Made by a program: the position numbers and the translations under genes. A stretch of DNA of 64,000 bases. Source: Stropharia rugosoannulata (Eukaryota; Basidiomycota; Agaricomycetes; Agaricales; Strophariaceae). Below, piece after piece: positions 58,701-64,000 of this stretch (positions within the stretch are counted from its first letter, which is position 1; each line of letters opens with the position of its first letter). The stretch covers positions 1,178,001 to 1,242,000 of the forward strand of contig JANCIK010000007.1 of the NCBI GenBank assembly GCA_028532985.1. Reading direction: 5' to 3'. The notes under the pieces are model-generated. The model saw nothing but the letters and a program-made list of their open reading frames with translations, did no database searches and was not told the DNA's origin.

Positions 58701-59393
58701 AAGTTATGTTGACCTTATACATGCTAATTTAGTGGTGTTGACTTACCTCCCAATCCCTAATAATCGATGCTTGTGTGCTTCTCCCTCCTGCGCGCCTGTT
58801 TTGCTCGAAACGATAGTTTTCTTCAAGTCGTATGGTGCGCTTGTATTCATTAAATGCCTCATCACTATCTAAGAGTCTTTCTTGTTCCTCCAATTCTTCT
58901 TCTAGTTCGTCTTCATCATCATAACCCAGTATTTCCTCTGCATCAGCACCTTCAACAGCAAACTGAGCCACCAAGGCTTCGTCGTCGTCATCTCCTAGGT
59001 CGCTGAACTCGAGGTTGACTTCAGTTTGATCCAAATTCGGAGCTGTGGACGTAGAGTCTTGATCTGGAAAGCTTGTGACATGTAAGTACTCGATGTTTGC
59101 ATAGTAAATGTAATATACATACCTGTAATCAATTAACACTGTACGCAATCGAGCAAGGCTCGCAGACTTTGGGGCATAGAGACCGAGTTTCAAACATGCT
59201 TGGTGTAAGTCCTGCTTACGGCGCACGGTTGACCTACGGAGTTGCAGACATCAAGGTTAACACTTTGAAGAAGGCAGAGTAAATCACTTACAAATATTGT
59301 GTATAAGACTCGACACTCTCTGCCACAGCACCATCTTCATGTCTCAGTGGCAGACACAGCTCTCGAAACTGTCTGTTATTGCTAATCTCTGAC
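55765..59393 (-). CDS. Crypton-type tyrosine recombinase
   Basis: Cryptons are DNA transposons that move with a tyrosine recombinase. The gene runs from the ATG at 59393 (MSEISNNRQFRELCLPLR) to TAG at 55765 through about ten exons. Parts in order are a SAP-like helical segment (LHQACLKLGLYAPKSASLAR), a highly acidic stretch (DDEDELEEELEEQERLLD), and the recombinase region. There, KVHLPRHSTGYQHERLG gives the H-x-x-R-H box near 57540-57580. The likely nucleophile tyrosine follows in TFMDHYAPS (codon 57417-57419), then YKEDETYDPIWRHVHVP. The C-terminal segment YSLDEIWQCYNSGEHLF with HFHASWRPESKHRKAWERF resembles the GCR1_C DNA-binding domain, and the protein ends in RRRVKKKRLD. I met no internal stop in the exons traced. 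Confidence 0.75.
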
Positions 59394-59908
59394 ATTTGAT
59401 ACAGTATTGAAGTTGTACTGCGTCAACTACAAACAGAATTAGGGCGGGTTGCAAGGTGGTGGTGGAAAACGAAAGACAGGAAATGTATATTGACCAGAAC
59501 GACTACATATATCTAATTACAATGGAGAGGTGGCCCTTGCACACAAAGCACTTTGCAGTGGCACACACCGCGTACGTGCGCGCGCGCGTGCCACCGCGCT
59601 TTGAACTTGTTGCTTCGCTGCGTGCCCCAGGCGCGGTCACAAATCCAGGTGACGGCCCGCAATAAGAATGCAGGCGGTCACCAAAATGCTGTGACTGCCG
59701 TGTCCCAGAGTCGCATGGGGTCTCCATGTTCCGGTCAGAGTCCAAAAGGGTGTGTAAAATTAAATGAGATGATGCCGGTCAGCTTGAATGGTCACGAATG
59801 GCATCTGTAAAGATGAACATGGCTCCTGACGTCGTCCTGACCTGGTCCTGGAGCCTGAGGTCTTTCATTTTCCTGCAATACTTCATTTGAAAGTCATCAA
59901 CATTCCTA
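59394..59908. other. Intergenic, divergent promoters
   Basis: 515 bases between the Crypton start and the AlkB-like start. A CGCGCGCG tract near 59578-59586 stands out. No gene is supported. Confidence 0.4.
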
Positions 59909-61063
59909 ATGCTTATCGAACAGTCCGAACAACCTCTGTCCTCAGCAAACAGCACCCAAAAGAAAATCCCCCGGAAGCCTGCCGCGACGCCCATTCTGGG
60001 CACTAGTAATGTTCTTGGTGCGGGCGACTCATACCTTGTGGTTAAACTGCTTCCAGAGGAACTAGCTGATACTGTGTTCGAAAATCTGCAAAGTAAAGTC
60101 AAGTGGCGGGCTATGTACCATAGAGGTACCAGTGCATTATCGTCTATTTATGTTGAGTTTCTTGACTATATGCATTCCTAAAAGGCGGAGATGTACCCTG
60201 ACTCGTGGCTGTCGAGGGAGTCATAGGGGAAGACGGGAGGTAAGTCGATTTTGCGAGAGTAACACTGCCAAACAACGGTCGTGGTCCCTCCCAGTTTTCC
60301 TGTTTATCGACATCCAGCAGACCGTTCACCCCCGCTCTCTCCATTCTCTGCTACGGTAGCGCGCATACGTGCCCACGTTGAGACGGTAGGCAGGATCCTG
60401 AACATTTGTTTCCCAGTGTCTGACCAGCGGCTACAGGTTGTTGGCCATCCATTAAACCATGTCCTCATACAGCTCTACCGCAGCGGGAAAGATGATTACA
60501 TATCCGAGCACTCCGACAAGACTCTCGACGTCGTGCGAGGGTCTACTATTGTTAACGTGTCATTTGGTGCGCAAAGAACGATGACACTCAGGCGGAGGAA
60601 GAAGTAGCCTCAGGCGTTGGCGTCTCCATCCAACGAGACACCGTCACCTGGACCTACGCCTGCTCACGGACCTCCCAGACCGAGCCAACGCATCCCACTG
60701 CCTCATAACTCACTCTTCGTCATGGGCCCCATGACAAATGCGCAGTGGCTACATGGAATCAACCACGACAACCGCCCGCTTCACACTAAGTCGCCTGAAG
60801 AACAGGCATACGGCGGGGCACGTATCAGCCTCACGTTTCGGCATATTGGGACATTCCTTTCCCATGATGAAGCGCATATCTGGGGTCAAGGAGCCAAGGG
60901 GCGCGACCATGTTCATGCTGGTCGAGTGGTACATGATCAGGCTGAGATTGAACAACTGACGATTGCGTTTGGAAAAGAGAATCATCAGAGCGAGTTTGAT
61001 TGGGGTGAAATTTATGGGTCCGGTTTTGACGTGCTGCATTTTGTTGAAGAGGAAGCGCAGTGA
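59909..61063 (+). pseudogene. AlkB-like 2OG/Fe(II) dioxygenase with one in-frame TGA
   Basis: AlkB enzymes remove alkyl groups from bases, using iron, oxygen and 2-oxoglutarate. The ATG at 59909 opens a basic N-terminus, then SYLVVKLLPEELADTVFENL. Fold landmarks are VYRHPADRSPPLSPFS, NHVLIQLYRSGKDDYISEHS with the iron ligands of H-x-D (EHSDKT), TIVNVSFGAQRTMTLR, the distal histidine in NAQWLHGINHDNRP, and GGARISLTFRHI with the 2OG-binding arginine. Between two introns that keep frame, exon 60185-60239 reads GGDVP, a TGA at 60199-60201, then LVAVEGVIGEDG. Relatives have arginine (CGA) there. A later TAG at 60607 lies within a plausible 75-base frame-neutral intron (60604-60678), so it is not a second defect. 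Unless the TGA is an assembly error, the protein is cut at about 77 residues. Confidence 0.65.
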
Positions 61064-61841
61064 AGGATCGATTATTATGCCAGGCATACGACGTCCGAAG
61101 GTACTGGTGGTTATGGTGTGCATGCATACGTTTTTATATTTAGGCAAACCCCAAAGCGTATGTCCTTGAGACAGTAATTTAATTTTCCATATTAACGTGC
61201 ACCTTTACAATGTCCTACAGCGTGATGTTTGCATTTACGTATAATTATGTGGCAGTTTTCTAGGCACTACGCTTGGTGCTGGTCCATTCGTCATCCTTAT
61301 CATAAGCCGTCGAAACATCGTCATACTCAGAATCTTAGCAACGGAGCACCACAGAAATAATGATAACTTTGAGGTGCCGAGGAAGCGAGAGAATCTTCTA
61401 ACAAACAAAGCTGTGATGTTCTCTGTTCGGTGTTTACAAGGGAAGGCGCTATCTGCATCTTCCCAGCATCCATCACCACTACGTCCTCCTCAAGGACGTG
61501 ACCCTACACAGCTCTGACGCCAGAGTATGCCGATTTTGCCATCCCACACACGCCCAGTGGACCGCGCCCGGTCCCAACAACGCCTCGGGGCCGCGAGGAC
61601 GGGGAGTTGGACTCGCACAACCTGTTGGATGGGGAGGACTCACCCAGGGACTGGATTGCGGTCCTTCGACAAACTTTTACTAGTGTTTGAAAATTAATAT
61701 TGATCGACCCAGTGCATATGTGCTACTACATTCCAGCTAACAGGAATAACTAAGCCCCTTTACTGGCTATCTTGGGTAGCTGGAGTGCATCCAGTAGAAA
61801 TAATTCCCATCTGTCATTTACCATGAGTTAGATTTGAGTTG
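61064..61841. other. Intergenic, convergent 3' ends
   Basis: 778 bases between the AlkB-like gene and hydrophobin 2. No supported gene. Confidence 0.4.
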
Positions 61842-62294
61842 TTAATAGGAGCCGTTTCCGACACATACATGAGTGTTATCAGTGCAGCAAACAGGTTTGT
61901 TGGAAGTCAAGAAAGCGGAGCAATTTGCGCTTTGACCTGACTTGGCAGGGGGCATCGCCAAACATGTCACTGTAATAAAGTGTTAATTTAAAGCAAAGGG
62001 GTACTGCTCAGCACCAATACTTACCACCAATTTTTCCGTTTGGAACAGCATTAGGGTCAATTTTAAGTAGCTTAAGGAGTTTAGTGACCTCCTCTGTAAC
62101 TTCTTTCGGCTGGAAAGTAACTCGGTCAGTATTGCATAATACCGCGATAAAAATAAAAGGAAACAAACAGCTTGAACCAATCTGCAGCACAAAGCCGAGC
62201 CAGTGCCAGCATTGCAATGGTATGAGGGGGACGTGCTTGCAGCAGCAAAAACTGGAAGAGCGAGGACAGCAGCGACGAAGAAGCGGGCAAGCAT
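61842..62294 (-). CDS. Divergent hydrophobin 2
   Basis: The ATG at 62294 opens a signal peptide (MLARFFVAAVLALPVFAAAS). Cysteine order is conserved: YHCNAG, ALCC, VTCLA, ANCSAF, PVCC, HVCVG. Three exons join in frame: after CCRLVQA (GTTTGT donor), then EVTEEVTKLLKLLKIDP and a break inside NGKIG (GTAAGT). Two features are odd. Only six residues separate the last CC and the final cysteine (TDNTHV), against about 12 in hydrophobin 1, and the standard NGxxxxGC end is absent. The loop between cysteines 3 and 4 is charged, with Lys and Glu. It is about 110 residues and keeps all eight cysteines, so it is probably functional but atypical. TATAAA lies about 60 bases upstream on the minus strand (62353-62358). 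Confidence 0.75.
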
Positions 62295-64000
62295 TGTGAT
62301 TTAAGAGCGTTGTTCAGAAAGATTGTGTTCGACTAGAAGTTGGAGTACCAGCTTTATAGATTTTGGAAGAGTGCATTGACACTACTGTAAGTGAATAGTG
62401 ATACAGGGGTAATGAGACTATAGCTAACTTTGCATAGAGCAAGTCGTAAGAAAATGATCTGAGGGAGACCCGTTAAACCAAAATAGGTCTACATTCGGCT
62501 CCAGGAGGGTACTTGCCCAGTATCTATCTCATTATAATCACCATAACTGACTCAAGCTCGGTCCCAACTCGGTCCAGGAAAAAACCACCATTCCTTGCGG
62601 CGGCGTTGTTCGCAAATCAGAATGTTAGGCAGATGAAATGTAGCCACAGCGCGAGCAGCCAGCTAGTAGTATGTACTTACGAAATCATACCCACCGTCAT
62701 GCAACCACCATGTTGAACCTACCAGACTCGGCTAAGTTCCAAGAACGTGATAACAACTTCTTACGTGCAATTCTTTCTACATTTAATCTCACCGAAACGG
62801 CGTCTGTAGGTCGGTAGAAAGTAGACAATACGAGTGCCAATGCTGAGGCTATTTCTTATATCTGAAATGTATACTTACAGGACTTAGGAGTTTGCGTTGA
62901 ATCTTTGCATACCTCGTTCCACCAACTGCACATATCCTCTGGAATTCTTCCTCCAGATGAATGTAGCTACTAATCAAGGACTCGGAGGGGGCATCTCAAG
63001 AACATCCAGAAACATTTTCGGGTATGGTAAAAGATTTCGTAGGGGTAGGAGTATTTATTTGGATGCTTTCTGCTTGCCGATATGGCCGTCATGTATCGGA
63101 AGCAAAGCCTTCATGGGCTCTACAGTGTCCAGGAATTTGATTACAACAGTCGGTCCGTTCTGTGCATGTTCTGGCAACTTACACAGCTCGAAATATGCTC
63201 ATATGTGACGCTGGTATGGTATGGCTGTACCAGTACCGTCTTCCTGCTCCGATGGTCACTTGCGATATGCGTGATGGCGTCGTTTGAATGTACGCTCTTT
63301 CTGGTCACGAGCACGAACCTCATGTGGGCTAGTCAAATATCCATGGATCAGACAGAGTATGATATATGAAGCTTAAAGGCGTGTATTATCCGCGTTAACA
63401 TCGTATTTGGAACTGGCCAGAGTACAAAGAAGAAAGAAAGAATAAAAGAAGGGGAGGATTTAAAAATATTGGTGGTACATATGTGCTTTATATACCTGGC
63501 CTATGATGAAAGTGATAAAGATGAGACACCTGATTGCAATAAAGGTGCATGATAAATCACGACCCATGAAATAGAGTTGTGATGATTAATGGAGATGTCA
63601 TAGAATAGGTGGGATGTAATCCTTTGAAGTATGGAAGAGAAACTGAAAAGAAGAAGAAAAGAGATAATAGAGATATGCCCCGCGAAGTGACTGACTTGAT
63701 GGTTAGTTACGTTAGCCATGCGCTGTAGAAACAACACACACCAGAACCTTTGTGACTGTCAGCAGCAAAATGAATCAAATAAGCCCACTGCAAGGCTTAT
63801 TTTGGCCCAAATTTGGATGCGTAGGTCGACGATGTCGAATACTTGTTGAGCGCAATGCTGGGAAGAGAAATGCAACTAGTGGCATGCAGTGAATCTACGT
63901 ACTTGAGTCAGTCACAGATTATCATTTACTTGCATTAGACAGAACTCACAAATGATCAGCAACCACATGCTCGACATTTAGTTTAGAGGGACTCGAGTGA
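62295..64000. other. Terminal stretch without supported gene
   Basis: 1.7 kb to the window end. A TATAAA for hydrophobin 2 lies at 62353-62358. Frames of 80-105 codons at 62897-63369 have no domain. A purine-rich run occurs at 63420-63455. Any gene here would need evidence from beyond the window. Confidence 0.4.

Noticed and set aside
60604..60678. A second premature stop (TAG) in the AlkB-like gene
   Set aside because: It sits in a 75-base segment with GTAGCC...CCCAG ends whose removal keeps the frame, so an ordinary intron explains it.
62897..63369. Two overlapping plus-strand frames of 95-103 codons
   Set aside because: No domain or signal peptide and no exon logic.
1..64000. CRISPR arrays, bacterial operons or riboswitches
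   Set aside because: The DNA is intron-rich and eukaryotic, and no regularly spaced direct repeats of that kind were seen.

Overview
The window looks like nuclear DNA of a mushroom-forming basidiomycete (Agaricomycetes). Almost every recognisable gene is cut by several introns of about 45-75 bases with GT/AG ends. Two class I-type hydrophobins, a Plavaka-type transposase, DUF6698 genes, two GH18 chitinases and a probable I66-like protease inhibitor all fit that group. About 25 genes or gene remnants and one tRNA can be supported. Exon boundaries were worked out by eye from reading frame, splice consensus and remembered family sequence, so they are proposals.

Layout. 0-9 kb is housekeeping: the 3' part of PDS5 (cohesin regulator), a SET-domain protein convergent with it, and a carboxylesterase-fold protein whose catalytic serine is replaced by glycine. 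10.5-14.1 kb holds three small coiled-coil genes of one local family. 15.5-29.6 kb is an accessory island. It has four copies or relics of an unrecognised family (two helical Y motifs followed by a C-x2-C-H module), a small secreted double-psi beta-barrel protein, two tandem DUF6698 genes, and a Plavaka transposase gene that appears intact and is divergent from them.

30-41 kb returns to conserved genes. SRP19/Sec65 and a probable JTB-like membrane protein share a promoter, and the SUMO E1 subunit UBA2 lies between two same-strand GH18 chitinases. 41-52.5 kb carries an unknown secreted protein, an F-box protein, an I66-like beta-trefoil inhibitor candidate, a hydrophobin, tRNA-Asp(GTC) and an LRR/F-box-like protein.

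53-59.4 kb is a second mobile region. It has a 5'-truncated GEN1/YEN1-like nuclease with three SUMO-interaction-type motifs, a roughly 150-base tandem repeat, and a Crypton-type tyrosine recombinase with a C-terminal GCR1_C-like domain. The window ends with an AlkB-like dioxygenase gene carrying one in-frame TGA, a divergent hydrophobin, and 1.7 kb with no gene I can support.

Functional themes are chromosome cohesion and SUMO (PDS5, UBA2, the nuclease fragment), the secretory route and wall (SRP19, JTB-like, chitinases, hydrophobins, DPBB protein), and mobile DNA. The best candidates for something undescribed are the two-Y-motif/CxxCH family, the coiled-coil trio, and the DUF6698 pair beside the Plavaka element.
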